A stretch of DNA of 64,000 nucleotides from Micrasema longulum (Eukaryota > Arthropoda > Insecta > Trichoptera > Brachycentridae), in the NCBI GenBank assembly GCA_022494885.1, contig JAGVSM010000894.1:1-64000 (forward strand), given 5' to 3'. Positions 22,601-37,600 of the stretch are shown here, in pieces. The notes beneath the pieces were generated by a model. The model was not told the origin of the DNA. It saw nothing but the letters and a program-made list of their open reading frames with translations, and ran no database searches. The first letter of the stretch is position 1, and the number at the start of each line of letters is the position of its first letter. Made by a program: the position numbers and the translations under genes.

Positions 22601-25600
22601 TTTCTTCATTTCGTTCATGCATCAAACTAAAAGACCATTGTAATTGATATGAAATTATATCGACGGAAAAGCAAAGTTACTAATGGGCCACTATAGCCAT
22701 CGAGTTATGAGTATACAACTTTTCTCAGAATTTCAAACTGCACTGTATAGCCGAAACCCATGGATATCATATGTAAATTTTGGAGTTTACACCAAAAATC
22801 CCTCTTGTAGGATGTTCATAAAATCAACAGATTCATATCAAACAAATTTGGACTTATTTTTATAAATTGTTTAGGTTTACGTTAAAAATTGTGTTTTGTA
22901 TTTATCCTGCGTAGTTTTAATAGTTTTACATAACACCTGTCTTGCCTACAATATATTGGAAGTGATTGCAAAATTCATTTTAATACGCATCCGTCATTTA
23001 GCCTTTTTACCATAGATAGATATTTATTTATTTATTATACTTACAGCCTAAGCCAATTACAACACTCGAATTAAGAAACATAAAGCATATTATGCGAAAA
23101 ACTGAACTCAACAATACATAAATACATGTAGCAAAGACAAACAAGGATAATAAAAAAAAGTTATACAGTATTAAAAAAAACATGATCTACATAAGTCTTC
23201 GGGCTAAGTCATGGCAATCCTTCTTCATCCCATACTGTGTTTAGTGGCAAAGAGATCTATGAAAAGCGGGAAGATCTACACATTCTGGACTTCAGGACAT
23301 AAAAACCAAAGTTGCTCTTAGAAGATTTGATAAATACAAAATTTTGACATTCTGTGACACGGTTGGGAACATAAAAATAAATTTATTGCAGAATTTTGAT
23401 AAAATTATTATCTACCTATTAGAGAATGTCTGAAAATACTAAGAAATTTAAATAATTCTTAGACCAGTTTTTGGAATATATCTAAAGCTTTATAATCAAT
23501 ATTTTTAGAGCACTAAACTACTTCATTAGTATTATTGCTTATTATAAATCTGACTCAGATGTCAGGGAGCTGACGCCACTAAAGTCCGAGTGACACCTAC
23601 ATATGTACCAGAAACCAGTAATAATTACGCCTCATTAGAATTCATTCATTATTTTCATACATATGTGGGGAGAGTAAGGAAGAGACAGCAAGCAACTTAT
23701 CGTTCAGGCTGCTGCAGCCTCTACCGCCGGGAGGCACTCGCATAAACCCCTTCCAATTGCAGGCTGCTTTCCCCGCTGCAGCTTCCGCCGACGGGATTTT
23801 GCTCGACGGCGGGCACTGGCGTAGACTCCTCCTAATTCCTGATCCAGGAGCCAGACCGCAGTCTCCTTCCACTCCGTTTTCCTTTTCCCCCTGGTTTTCA
23901 TTCACCGATTTCCCAACCGCCATTTTTCAAACTTCGAATCTCCTTTCTCCTGAAGTTGGAAGTCGGGGTAGAGTTTGTAACACAACACGTTTTATACATA
24001 CCTGTTTGGAGGAAGGAAATCCACCGGTTCTTTGAGGTAAACGGGTACAAATGTAGCGTTGGCGTAGTAAGATGCCGTGCGACCAAATTCTCTTGTGAAT
24101 AAGGCCGCACCCTTTCCATCTTCCGCTCTATCTGATAACATCCCTAGAAAAAAATATTTTCTAGTCAAATATAATCAAAAGGGTAAACTCTTTAACAATA
24201 TTCGTTAAAAACTTATTATTGAAAAACTAGAGAGATTTGGGAAAGGGAAAATATACAAATGTTAACCAATACGTAAAACTCCATTTTACGAAGATCTTTT
24301 CCTTTTTGTTAAAAATGTTTCTTTTTAAATTGTGTGTACACCATTCGCGGTGCTCTGTCCATACATTGGATGAAACCAATGCTCCCCTAAAAATTTCAAA
24401 AACGAGAGAAATGAAGTGGGGAATGTCCGCATCGTAGTGTAGCGGTTGACGCATTTGCCCACCATTCTTAAGGTTGCAGGTTAGATTCCTGGCAGTGTAA
24501 TTCAATTCTTGCATTATTTCACTGTCCCTGGGCTGGCACCGGCAATGTAAGATTGATCACCTTTTTTTTACTATAAAATCTGAAACAATTGTAATGACTT
24601 ACAGTGTTGGCCGAACTCCTTGTGAGTGTTCTCGAAGTTGTTCAGGTTGATTCCAACGATGGTTCCATCAGGTCGTATGAAGTCGTCTTGCTGATCCCAG
24701 GACCAATTTCCTAACAAACCTCGGGTCTTATTCTGAAAAAAAAAAACATCATTCGAATACCCATTCCATAAAACATTTATAAAGTAAAAATGTATTTTGG
24801 ATATATTTTTTTAGTAATAAATATATTTATTCATTGCAGAAATCATATAGTCTTTGACAAAAAATACGAGGTAATGCACGAGTCTAAATAAAATAAATTA
24901 ATATCGACACAACCAAAAACTGTTAATGAATCTAATAAATCATGAGATTTTTAGGCTTTATCTAATGATATTACTGTATTTATATATATGTACATATTTT
25001 GTTTTTTATTACTTTAAATTTTTTTTACAAATTTTTAAATTAGGATTTTAGGCCGGAGCTTTCTTAACAATTTTTACTAATGTCGATCGATAAGGTGGTT
25101 GATAGGTTTCATTGTTCAATAAGTCCACTTATATTCACTACACACTGCCACATACATACAATACTCACACACCCGTACACATATACACACACCCTCACAC
25201 AATATAAATATATGTACTCACCCTCACTAACACGTACAATAATAAAACTGATACACTAAATTTTTAGTAACTAAAACTAGTACTTAGCATAAATATAAGT
25301 ATGTTATAATAAAAGTTATCCTCATAATGTAATTGAGACACATTTAATGTAATTGTATAAATTCCATAATGTGTTTTGTTTTTATGAGCAAAATAAAATA
25401 TAACATTTATATTGGTACCTCAGAAACCAACTTAAGACCAGTGTTTTTCAGCCTGAGGGTCGCAACCCCCTGAGGGGTGGCGACACCTTGCCATGGGAGC
25501 CGAGATCATAAGCAAGGCTAAATTAAAAAGCAAGAAATGAAAAACAAGCGGGGAGAATTTATCACATATTTTTCTACTCGTAAGGAGGTCGCGTATTGTC

Positions 25601-28600
25601 AATTTCTGATAATAATTTTTCAAACCTTATTTTTGAAAGAAAAATAATAAAATATAAAAATACTGGGTAATTGACAAAACAATGCAAAATAAATGGGACT
25701 TCAAAGGTTTCGCTGTACCTATATCCAAAAAATAATTTAAAAAATACAATTTGGGTAGCACTCAACTACTTCATTATTGGTTGTGCACGGAGTGATGGAT
25801 CAGACCAAAGACATGGAAATAAAGCATTATGATATACTCCAACAGAAGATTTGGATTAACATTTACGCAATTTCACCAGTCTGATAACGCTTCTACTTAC
25901 GATGTATGACCACGGCAGGTAGACACGAGCAGTCATGAAGCCCTGGTTCTCCACAACCTCTACACCGGCGCCCGACTGGAACATCATGACCACCTCAGAC
26001 TGGTTCAAGATGTATGATGGGGTGTAAACTGTTACTCCTGGAAAAACAGCAATAACAAAATGTATGGGGATTTGAATAAGTTCTCGCTGTTTTTTGTGAA
26101 TATTAATGCTTTATTAAAAAAATTAGTAAAGAACACGTCACTGAAAGTGTTGTCCATCGCTGGCGACTACTTTCTTCCTTCATTCTGGCAGCATAAGAAT
26201 ACCATCTCGAAAGAAAAACTCGTTTTTTGAGGTTATCCACGAACCGAGCCATTCTTTGACATAAGAATGGAAGTGTCTCTCAGCCAGGCAATGAGTCATC
26301 AATCAGAACAAGTGATAATCAGAAAGAGCAATATCCGATGAATACGGCGGGTGGAGTAGGATTTCCAATTTGAGCATTTCCAAGTATGTTTTGTCTAGTC
26401 TTACACATGCGGGCGAGCGTTGTCACGCTGCAAAATTACTTTGTCGTATCTCTCCTGGGATTTAAAAAATGAATTTTAAAATTTAATTTAGGTATCTAAA
26501 TTACATTATATTATTATATATTTAAGGTCACAGTACCACATCGTAGGCCCACCTCCACAGTGGCGGAATTGTCGGTGGCGACGGCCACTGCAGTGAGCTG
26601 CGAGAGAAATTTAGTAATGATTACCCGGGAAGTGCTGGACCTTGAGAGAGTTCCTGTCGAAGTAGACCCGCTTCCCGTTTGCGAAGACGTCGAGTCGATA
26701 GCGCCACTGGGCGTGCGGTGGGCGCAGGCGCACCTCTACGGTCGCGGAGTTGTTGGCGGCGGCGACCACTGCAGTGAGCTGCGTGGCGCGCACGGGCCCG
26801 TACACGTTGCGCGGCGTCTGCTCGAACCGTCCCTGCACGTCCAACTTCAGGCTGGGCAGGTCTGTGCGTGCGAGGACAAACTCGCCTGCAATGAAGAAGA
26901 ATGATGAAAAAGTTCAGAAGTTTTTTTAATTTTTTTTTTGTTAATGACTGTCAAACTGAGCAAAAAATTTTTTAAAATATTTTTTATGTATCATATTACT
27001 CCGCCCATGACATCACAAATTCTTATCGGTCCTGATAGATTTCCGGAAACCGGAAATCTATCACAACACTCTACCATTGGTTGATTCGGAAGAACTTGTG
27101 ACATGGTCCAAAAAGTAGTTCATTTTTATTTATTTATTCATACATTTTCGAAAAATTTTATGCCGTGGCTAGTGTTGCGGACTCACGGATCAGAAGTCTG
27201 AGGTTCAAACCCACTCTACCCAAACTTGATTCCCATTTTCTAATAGTGAGTTATTTACAATTTGTTGAAAATGGCCCCAAAACCGAAAATTTTGGGTAAA
27301 TCATAAGAATGCAAATATTTCTAATTAAAAAAATAAAAAATTATATACTGATCAAACTCTCTAAATGAACATGAAAATGAACATAACAAATCATTTTAGA
27401 AAACAGGTTAAAAATGCAGCTCTGTGAAGAATACAGTTCTGTGTGTGAAATAGGACAGGAACCCAGGTAAAAATCCTGAAAAGGTAAATCGGGTAGGGAT
27501 AAGTCAGCCTCGTATCGTAGTGGTTGGAGCGTTGACCCAGTTTTGGTTTCTGACAGGGCCGATGTGAAATATCTATTTTAGAGAAGATTTAACTAAGGCA
27601 AATAATCAATAATGTATTCTCCTTATTACTTTACAACAAATGAGTCAATAATTCAAAGCATCTTCACCCTGCACAAATATTGCGAGCAGCTTTTGCAGCT
27701 TCATTCCCTCAATTTAACGCGAAAAGAAGAGGGTGGTACTTTTGGTGTTCATGGAAAAAACAGACACAACATATGTTGACACCCAATACATAATTTAGAG
27801 CATCTCTGGATGGTTGACATGAACTTTGGAAGTTTGCACTCACCAGCTCAAGGTTTCAAGTTTTATTATTATTAATATTTACCTTTTCCATTGAATGTGT
27901 ACGGAAGATTATCGAAGGTAATGATGTGGGGATCTCCAAACACTGCCCCGACCGCCGGGGGTTGGTACGCCACACAGTCTTGAGTCGGACGCCTCTCGAA
28001 TCTAGAATCATTACAAGTCATTCACATAAAAAATTTAGTTATTTTGTTTATTTTTTTATTTTTTGTTGAGTAAAATAATACAATTAAAATTAAAGAATAG
28101 CCATTTACTTGGATACATTTTAAATAAAGGAAAAAAATATAAGCACATATATAAATAGTGTTTGCTCATAAATGTAATCAAAACAAGTTGTTTGTTGTTC
28201 ATATCTCCATGGCAGGGACGATGTTAATGTGTAGGCGGCCTCCGTGGTGTAGTGATCAAGACGCTTGACTCACAAACGGAAAGCTCCGGGTTCGATTCCC
28301 GCGAGAACACAAAAAAAAAGTGATTTTTCTCAAGCCTGGGTGTTCTGTGCTGTAATTCACCACTGTAATTGGGCCTCCTGGCCTGTTGTGGTACAAAAAA
28401 AAAAGTGAAATGTGAATGTACTGCAGGACGTTGATCTCGTATTTCGCAAAATGTAATGTATTGAATTCAATAGAAAATGCTGACTTGCTTCATCAGTCGT
28501 TACAATAAAATTTCAGGTGAAGTTATTTAGCTTGTGTGTGTGTCATCGATCATGGACTATGAACCCCACACATCAACGTAAAAACAACCATGTTCCCCTC

Positions 28601-31600
28601 CCTTGTCCAAAACACATTTTTTCGCAACACACGAGCAACGCACACGACATCTTCAGTCTATTAATTTAGTCGCACTCTTTCAGACAGCAAGTTCTGCAAG
28701 CAAAAAGCATATTTATTTTGATATACTTAAGGTTGAATTCAGAGTACGCTGATATCGGTTAGGCTCTGCGTAAACGAGTAACATTGCAGGAATGTTTTGA
28801 CCATAGTTTGTTCTGACGATGAGTCTGATCATGGTGCCTCGTAGATGAAGTATGAGGAAGGGAGCTAGCGGGGTATTAATATCTACTCTTGTGTCAGTTG
28901 CACAGATTAAACTACGTCAGTCGTTAGTCGCCACCGCACGCTTTGGCATTGAGTATGTACGTACCTAGTAATAAATAACTTCATAATTTTATCAAAACTC
29001 AAAACTCAAAACTCAAAAAGACATCAATATTGATTATTAAAGTCTAGCAATATTTGAGTATAAGATATTTTGTAGTGTCGCTAGAAATTTAGTACCAAAA
29101 CTGCCTCTGCTTTGTAACCATTTCTTTCCCAACTCTTGTGTGGCTGTGATATCACACTAGTCAACATACGATACAAGACTTGATATATCTTTTTTATTTT
29201 TTTAAATGGACATTTTCACACCGGATTTGGAAAGTAAAATTTGTATAACTATGCTAGATTTTTATATTTATGCTTGCTGCGCGAAGAATGAATGTCAGCC
29301 AATGCAGCGATAAATCTGTATAAGAGAGAACACAAAGATAGAACTCATAACAAGGAAGACAGAGATGCTGTTCTGTGGCCAGTGTTTGTGTGAAACAGAT
29401 TCAGTTAGTTATTGACAATGCATGTAAAATGAGCGGGGTATTTATGATTTTTAATTAATTTTGCTATAATAGGGCTAAATTATGTGTTTATTTTCATAAA
29501 TTGTGGGAAAGTTATTATTAAACCGTATGTTTCCATGTTTTTATTTTTTTCTATGTGAAATTGGTCTTGTTATCTGTTGTTATTTTGTACGTATTGTTTA
29601 ATTTTGTATGACCGTATTGATTTCCTTAAATAAATAATAAATAATAAAAAACATTAAAAAAACACAGAAGGTGATCAGTCTTAAAGGCCATTTAACAATG
29701 CAATATTGTTTTGTCCCAGAACTCGACCATTGTCTGAGTGTAAACAGCAAATTGTACGTAAACTTATTAAATAGTATTTACAAATGAAATTGTATATCTG
29801 TTCTGTTTGTCAGAGTTGCAGTGTAATTGAAGGATTTTCATCTCACACACGTCGACTTTTTAATGCATAGCATCAAGACGGAAAAAAAGTACTTTCGAGA
29901 ATGAAGACAAAGGAAACTACCCAAGAATTTAACTCCCATATAATACGCACTTGTGACGAGTCTATTTAAGTATACGTCATTGGAGTATACTGTGCTGTGT
30001 GCACTTTTAAAAAATAAATAATACCTGTAGGTCTCGCAACCAACAGCTTGTTCCTCTTGCCAAAGGCAGCATTGGTAGAATGGGATCTTGTCATGGTTCC
30101 AATGGGACAACGTAGGCACCTAGAAAAAAAAATACAATGTCTGTTAGTGAATTCAAGTTACATTATACAACTGAAAGGTTATAATATATATCATGTAGGC
30201 ACGCGCAGGTGAAATTCTGCACGAATTATATCACCTAAACAAGAAACGTAAATATTTTTATAGATACTTAACTGTTCAAAGCGAAATATTGTATTAATGG
30301 GCCCATTATTTGACGAGTTTTCTACTAACAATATTTTAATTAAGCACTTAAAACAATATGTAAGGATCATAATATTCGTAGCATCCATTAAGAATCGAAT
30401 TCGAATCAAGTATCCAGTCGCTCATTACCTAAAAACGCATGAGCTACTCATGTCGAGCATATTATAATATCAAGGATCAAATTATTACCTTGTTAGCTTC
30501 GTTCCATGGAAGGAATCCAAGATTATGCGATCGGTGTGGCCTCGATCCCCATTGCTGATCATAGGAAAGCATAAGGTAGTCATTTTTGTCGTAGCAACAT
30601 TGCTGTCCTGAACCTTCCAAGCTGAAATAAAACGATTACTTTAGAACGCAAATAACCAAAATAATTCATACTTGAACTGGAGGGCATATATTATAAATAC
30701 GTATAAAACATGGAAATTATTTAACGCCTCTAGGTTTTGCCATTTTCTATTTTAAATTCTAACGATATTTTTGACAGAAAATGAATTATGAAATTGCCAG
30801 AAAACATAAACTAGAAAAACATAGATTTTTTTCGAAAATTACATTACTTTCATTGTTTACATAGCATATTTTAGTGAGAAGGTACCTACCAGCGATAACA
30901 ATAAGTAGCTGTTTATTTCTCACCTTGGATTTCCACTTCTTACACAATGCATTGCACCTTTGTTGTACAAACATTTACGATTTGCATCTTTATCGCATTC
31001 AAAATCTGGCAAAAATCTTCCTTTATCGAGAAGGGCATGTTCCAGTGTACACGGACATAGCGTCACATCGGCGGCAAAATTTTTATAATAACGGTCAGTT
31101 GTCAGCCATTTATTACACATTTTCTCAGGCCATTTACTCCCGTAGATTCGTTCCCACTGAGGACTAAAGTACCATCCAAGTGGAATCGGTCGGCTCCACA
31201 AAACTCTGAAAGAAAGTAGCAATTAATGTTTTTTTTTTAATCAAGCTCATCAATGTGACATTGGTTTTATTCATAAAGTACTTATTTTACTCACGGTGAG
31301 ATGGGCATTCCTGAATTTTCTGTTGGATTCGTCAGATTAATTTGAATAAATCCAAATTGCATATCATTTGTCAAAATATTATCTCGAAGTCTATAGTCTC
31401 CGGGGGCAAGAGTGTATTCTCCTTGATTAGTAACCCCTTCTGCTAATAAATCAATAAATTGTAATTCAGGCTTGATTTTAGTTTCTTTATAACCCCACAA
31501 AGAAATTCTGACACCAGCATTTAAGTTTGTGGTCAAATTATACTTATTCCATGATATTTTGACCTGAGCGGGATTTTTTTCGTGAACATCGTTTGTTTCA

Positions 31601-34600
31601 AAGAATATGCGCTCTGTTGCAGTAGCGGGAGTTTCTGTAAAATAAAAGATTGTGGCTTTATGTAATGAAAATATCAAGGCTTATTAAAATATTTTTAAAA
31701 AAACTATTCAAAGATATTATTAGTTTTCGGCAAAAGTACTGGGTACTTTCATAATATTCTATGATTGGTACAAAACTAGGAAGATTAGTTAATAATGCGT
31801 AATAATTACGCCACCTTAAATACCTACGAAAACCTTAGATAAATAGGTATTATTAGAGTTATGAAATTTATAAATAATGGGCATTTTTTTATCTAATACA
31901 AACTTAGAAAAAAAATGAAGTTCTTAGGTAAGGTAGCTACTTTCAAAAAAATATTTTATCGAACTACCTATATTTACTTTATTTTAATGTATTTTCTTTT
32001 CTCAGTAATACGTTTTGTGTATTTTTTATTTATCTTTTTTTTAACATCTCAATTTATTAGGTAAATGCTTTGTGATGCCTTTTAGGCGTATACATGTAAA
32101 AATAAAACTTATATTTAAGTAACACGTGTGTAAGTACCTACACAATTTGTAAAAGTACCTGACTATAAAGTATCTCCTGTGGGCATGTGACTATTAGTAT
32201 ATTAAATCCGCTGGTTATTTTGACACTTACCCACGAAATATTTTCCTTTCCACTTGTAATTTTCGGTGTTGATAGCCACTTCGAATATGACGTACCCTTC
32301 CGCCATCAGGGGAGGTTGGACGCAAATGGCTCTGTTAGTATCATCAACGAACCCCACCACTTCCTCCGAATCGAATCGGCAGTTGACACGATCCGTCTTT
32401 TGGAAGAAACATGGCCCAGTAATATTGACAATGGTCCCGCCCAACATGTTACCGCTCTCGGGAGCGAAGACCAGTGGGAGATTTGCACCATCTGTAAAAA
32501 TATTTTATTTCGCATTTTGTCTTGATATGTAGAAACTCTACTCGATACTTGACAAGCTGGCGGGAGAGTTCTTTGAGGAGGACATAAGAAGCTTATCCTG
32601 TAATTTTTTTCAAATATATTCTTTTTAAAAAAACATAAAATTCTAGTACACTTACACCCGTATTCAGAGACAATACTTAAGGTGAAGAGAGTACATTCTA
32701 TTCTCTGCATATGAGATTAGAATGTAATTTCCTCACCTTAAGGATTGTCTCTGAATACGGGTATTACTTTCTGAACATACCTCGTATAACCTATTTTTCA
32801 GCCTGTAGATATTTCTAGATAGCCATCTCAAAATGTAGATATTGAGACTTGAGACTAAGCTTCATTGATCGATAAGTACTTAGATTTCAAAATTAAGCAA
32901 TACCTCTGTAATAACATTTTTTAAAGAAAATTCTTTCATTTCTTAATACCTGCTAAATGTTTAAGTATCCTGTCTACTCGTACACCTAAAGAAAATTTTC
33001 ATGACTGGCCGTTGTCAAATGAAAAATAATATAAAAAGAAAACTAAAATAAAATATTTATTACACGCTTTTGCTGCTTTTGTTTTGAATGTTGTATTTTT
33101 TATCCATTTTCTTGAAAAATATTTACAAATAATCAATTATAATTAAAGTCCTCCTAAAATGCAAACCTGCAATTCGGCAGAATATTCTTGTAAAATTTAA
33201 TTTTATAATTACGTCATATTTTATTTAAAAGTGGACAAATTTCTTCAAACTTCAACTACAATCTGAGTATACGTCTCACTCTCGCATTCCACATACTTTT
33301 CTTAATATTGTTTGGTAACATGTTACATATTCATTATAAAATATGTAAAGAAATTATCGTAAATTGGCAATTTTTTTTCCGTTTTTCTTTTTCAAATTAT
33401 TTATTCACAAAATAACATAACAAATCGAAAAGGATTTAAGACGTTAAATTGGAGCTTTATATCAAACCAAGAACCCTTGAGCAATGGTTCGACATTATTA
33501 AGGTATAATACTCTATAATAGCAAGAGTATTTGCCTCTTAAACATAGTTTCACTAATGTGAAAGATGTCGATCTCCAAAGTAATAATGTTCAGCTGCTTG
33601 ACTGCTCTTCCAATCGGCATGACCAGAGGCAGGTTGGTTCTGGAAACCGGGAGGTAAAACAGTCTGTGCTGACGCTGTCCGAGATAGCCATCAGGAACAT
33701 AAAAATTGATACTCTCTAAAATGGCCGAGTTATCATTGAAACCCCATAACAGTCTGAAAAAATGGGTTAGTGTAGATCCATCCCTTCTAAGTTGCAAACT
33801 ATTGGTCCCAAGCATACCCAATAGGAACCCAGTGGGATAGAGCCACGGATAACTACCATACTCCCTCATGTAGAGATACCTCAGAATTTTTTTCTGAACC
33901 CTCTCCAACATGAGGAGTATCTCGCTTCGTGCGGACTCCATATCACCGATGCACTCTCAAGCCTCGAGCGAACCAACGAGTTGTACAAAATTCTGAGTGT
34001 ACGGGGATTCTCAAAAACCCTTCCAGTTCGGAGAATAAAACCCAACATCTTTAGTGCAAGGTCACATGTTCTCTCGATGTGAGCATGAAAAGTCAATTTG
34101 CTTTCATAGATTACCCCAAGATCCCTAATTGTTGAAACACGGATGAGTTGGTGGCCACCCATTGCGTATCTGTGATATACAGTGCGCAATGCTCTAGTGA
34201 AAGATAAAATTACGCATTTTGAAATATTGAAATACATTTGATTGATATTACTCCAATCTAGGATATTGTTTATTTTCATTAATACGTTGTCAAAACTTCT
34301 GCAAAAATGAATACCTAGGAAGAGATGAGTTAAATTATGTCTTACTTCAATACACTATTTTGCATTATACTAACCGATATCTTTGTTACACGTGCCCAGC
34401 ATGATCTTTTCATCAATACGGAAAATATGTCTCCCCGGCATTTTGTTGGCGTACCCTCGCTCTGTCAAGTCCCTCAACACTGAAGATTGGGAGTATGGCT
34501 TGTATTCAAAGCTCTGTGTTCCATTTCCCGCGTTGAACCCAATCTGGAAAAAAAATTCATTTGAAATTATTCTCCTTCAGCTCTTGAAGAGTCTTGGTTA

Positions 34601-37600
34601 CATATTACATCGTTGATTTTTGCTCAGAGAAATGTCTCTTTTGTGGCCCCAAGAAATCCATTTTCATGAAAAGTGTACAAGTTTGGATTTGGTCTAAGGG
34701 AAGAGACCATTGCAGGAGACTACTGTGAGACATCGCATAGATTTTTATACTATTAAGCGTGTTGTCCGATGTTTATTAACACTTTGTATTCCGGAGCCGT
34801 ATAAACACCTTATTATAAAACCAATCGTTGTATCCCGGCCCCGTGTTTTCACGTGGTTTACCAGCTGTCTAAAAAGGTGCATTTTATTGACGTCTAGTGA
34901 TTTTTATTGGTACGTTTTTGCTGTTGGTAAACCACGTTGAAACACGGGGCCGGGACACAGCGCATGGTTATTCTAATTACGTGTTTACAGGGCTCCGGGA
35001 TACAGAGCACAAAAAAAGGAGTGAGGCCCTGTATATGTGCGAACATTGCAATACGCAATGTGGCTCTCCATAAAAGCCAATGTTGGCAAACTATCATACA
35101 AAAATGACTTATTTAATTTTTTCAAATAAACATGAAAAGTTTCCATTTATTTAACCTCGTATTTTCATTATTATGACACTTTTAAGAAACCCTTTACAAA
35201 GCATGAAATTTCACAAAAATGGGCCGGGCACATAAATTCTATGTGTATTCGGCCGGTGCTCAAAGTGTTAAAATTTTCATTTATGCAAAAGGTTTTATTT
35301 TTAGTATTCTTTAATAATATATATGCTTCCACTTTCCACTGTGTTGTATGCCAATTCAACACAGGGCTCTTGGCCTAATATAGTTAGGGATACGTTTTTT
35401 TATTATTTTTAATATGTATCTTTATATGAATAAAATGAATTTTACCGAGTAGCGTCTGCTTTTCTTGATTTAATCAAGTTTCATTTGTCGAAAAGTAAGC
35501 TGATATTATCAAACAGAAACAAAAATATTTTGACGTGAGCAGTTAGAAAAATTCATACAAATTTCATCATTTTTTAACTCTTAAACGACTGGTAAATAAT
35601 TCCATTCCGCACGGTGATGTAACATCGTATAACCACGAGCAAAAGACGGAATATTCTAAAGCTCAGATATTTGAGAAAAAAAAATGGAGACATACAGTTT
35701 AATTTAATTTAAATTAGTTCAGTGCAAATCGAACCTTATTTAAAATTGGTTAAAAATTTCTTTAAAACATTATCACATATATTACTATTTTATTTGTGAG
35801 TTTTGTCGAAAAACTACATTTTTGCTTCTTTCAGATTGTTTGGGATTTGCTTTTTAATCACTTCTTTTCTAAATTATAAAAATGTACTAAGTATTAAACT
35901 TGTTTTACTGTTTATTCTATGATACATCGCCTCTGTTAATTCAATATTTTTTTATTTAAAACCTTTATTTATCGTTAATTTGCTGCATACCTATTGTATC
36001 GGACGCGCTTAAATGAGAAGTCCTAGCTAGGTACCCCAGTATTTGTTAGCTATGGGCTAGACCTCTAATAAAGATATTTGATCACTTTCGGGTCTGGTCA
36101 TAGCAATACCGGGGTAGATGTAGAAAGGGATTTGTGTAAAATTGAATTACTGTTTGTTGTATATGTGTTTTGTGCTATTTTATTGTTATGAAGTGTTCAT
36201 ATTATTTGTTTGTATTGCTTTGTGTCGCTCGTTATGGCTCCAAGCAAATGGCCCGTACGGGCGGAATGCGCCCGTATTTACGTCGTCCGCGGCCGGTAAG
36301 TGGCCGAGAGTGGAGGGGGTTGTGCCCTCCGCGCCGCCTCGAGCCAATCGGCGCGGCGATACGGAGCCATTTGCCGAGCGTGGCGAGCAAGGGTTTATAA
36401 CGTGTACACTTTGGGATAATAAATCAGTTGAGCTCCGCGCTTGTAACTGAAAGGTCGTGTGTTGTTATTTTCGCCTCCACCCTGAAGTACTCCCGCCATC
36501 TTGCCTTCGCCTCCGCTCTGCCCGCCGACTGCCTTCGCCTCTTTAGACCACTTGGACCGGGTGGAAAGTCCTTTTCAGGGCTACTGAGGTTGACGTGTGT
36601 GGTCGGCGCAGTCGTGCTCCTACCTCCCGACCTAGCCTTGTGTGTTGGCTTGGGAGGGTGGCTTCCCGTTTACGCCGGGAAGTCTGACTGCCGCAGACGC
36701 GGGCGACGGGCCAGCGCAAAACGTGGTAACGCGTACGTTACATTGGTCCTTCGAGCTAAGGATCGTCGCCTAAAAGTCTCCAGTCATAATGCCAGTTAAT
36801 CGGTCGCCAGTATCGACGCGGTCGGGTGCGCGACGTGACGCCGACATAGAACATGAAGAGGGACGCGAAGAGGATTCCCTACAAGTGCGCCAGGAGGAGC
36901 CCTTACAAAGCCGCCTGGAGGGTCACCAAGAGGGACAACGGGATACGGATGAAGAATCTTCCGCTTCGGGACGTGCCGTATCTGCTACGACGCTACGCCG
37001 CCAGAGGGAAGAGCGTGATGAACATCACCGAAGAGAAGTGGCCGCGATGGAGGAGCTTGTTGCCTCATTGAGAGCCGCCAACGCGAGGGAGGATGTCAGA
37101 AGAGGACCTGCCATGCTTCAGACATCCGCGACTGAGAGAAGAGATGCCGCCTTCTCTGAACGAGAGGCCGCCTCTACAAGCTACGCCGCTGGGCCGGACA
37201 ACTCCGGAGCGGCGTACACACTACCTCCGAGCCGCTACGCTGACAGCGGCCGTGTGAGGGACGGCGCCATTGGAAGGTGCCAACTGGAAGATGCTGCCTT
37301 CTCTGGACGAGACGCAGCCTCTACAAGCTACGCCGCTGGGCCGGACAACTCCGGAGCGGCGTACACACTACCTCCGAGCCGCTACGCTGACAGCGGCCTT
37401 GTGAGGGACGGCGCCATTGGAAGGCGCCAACTGAGAGATGCAGCCGTCTTTGAACAAGAGGCTGCCTCTACAAGCTACGCCACTGGTCCGGACAAATCCG
37501 GAGCGGCGTACACACTACCTCCGATCCGCTACGATGACAGCGGCCGGGTGCGAGATGGTGCCGTTGGGAGGCACCAATTGAGAGACGCTGCTTTCTCTGG

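Noticed and set aside
23642..24119. Several overlapping frames in the GC-rich block
   Set aside because: Frames occur on both strands as expected from composition; none is linked by phase to mesh exons except the true exon 24143-24002.
28236..28300. tRNA-gene-like A and B boxes, also at 7744, 43080, 49690 and 51848
   Set aside because: No cloverleaf-capable 3' half or acceptor pairing; each continues into a shared SINE body.
36142..36799. Open frames in the 5' LTR/leader region, repeated near 40109-40721
   Set aside because: They lie in the LTRs and occur in both copies; no Gag or accessory motif.
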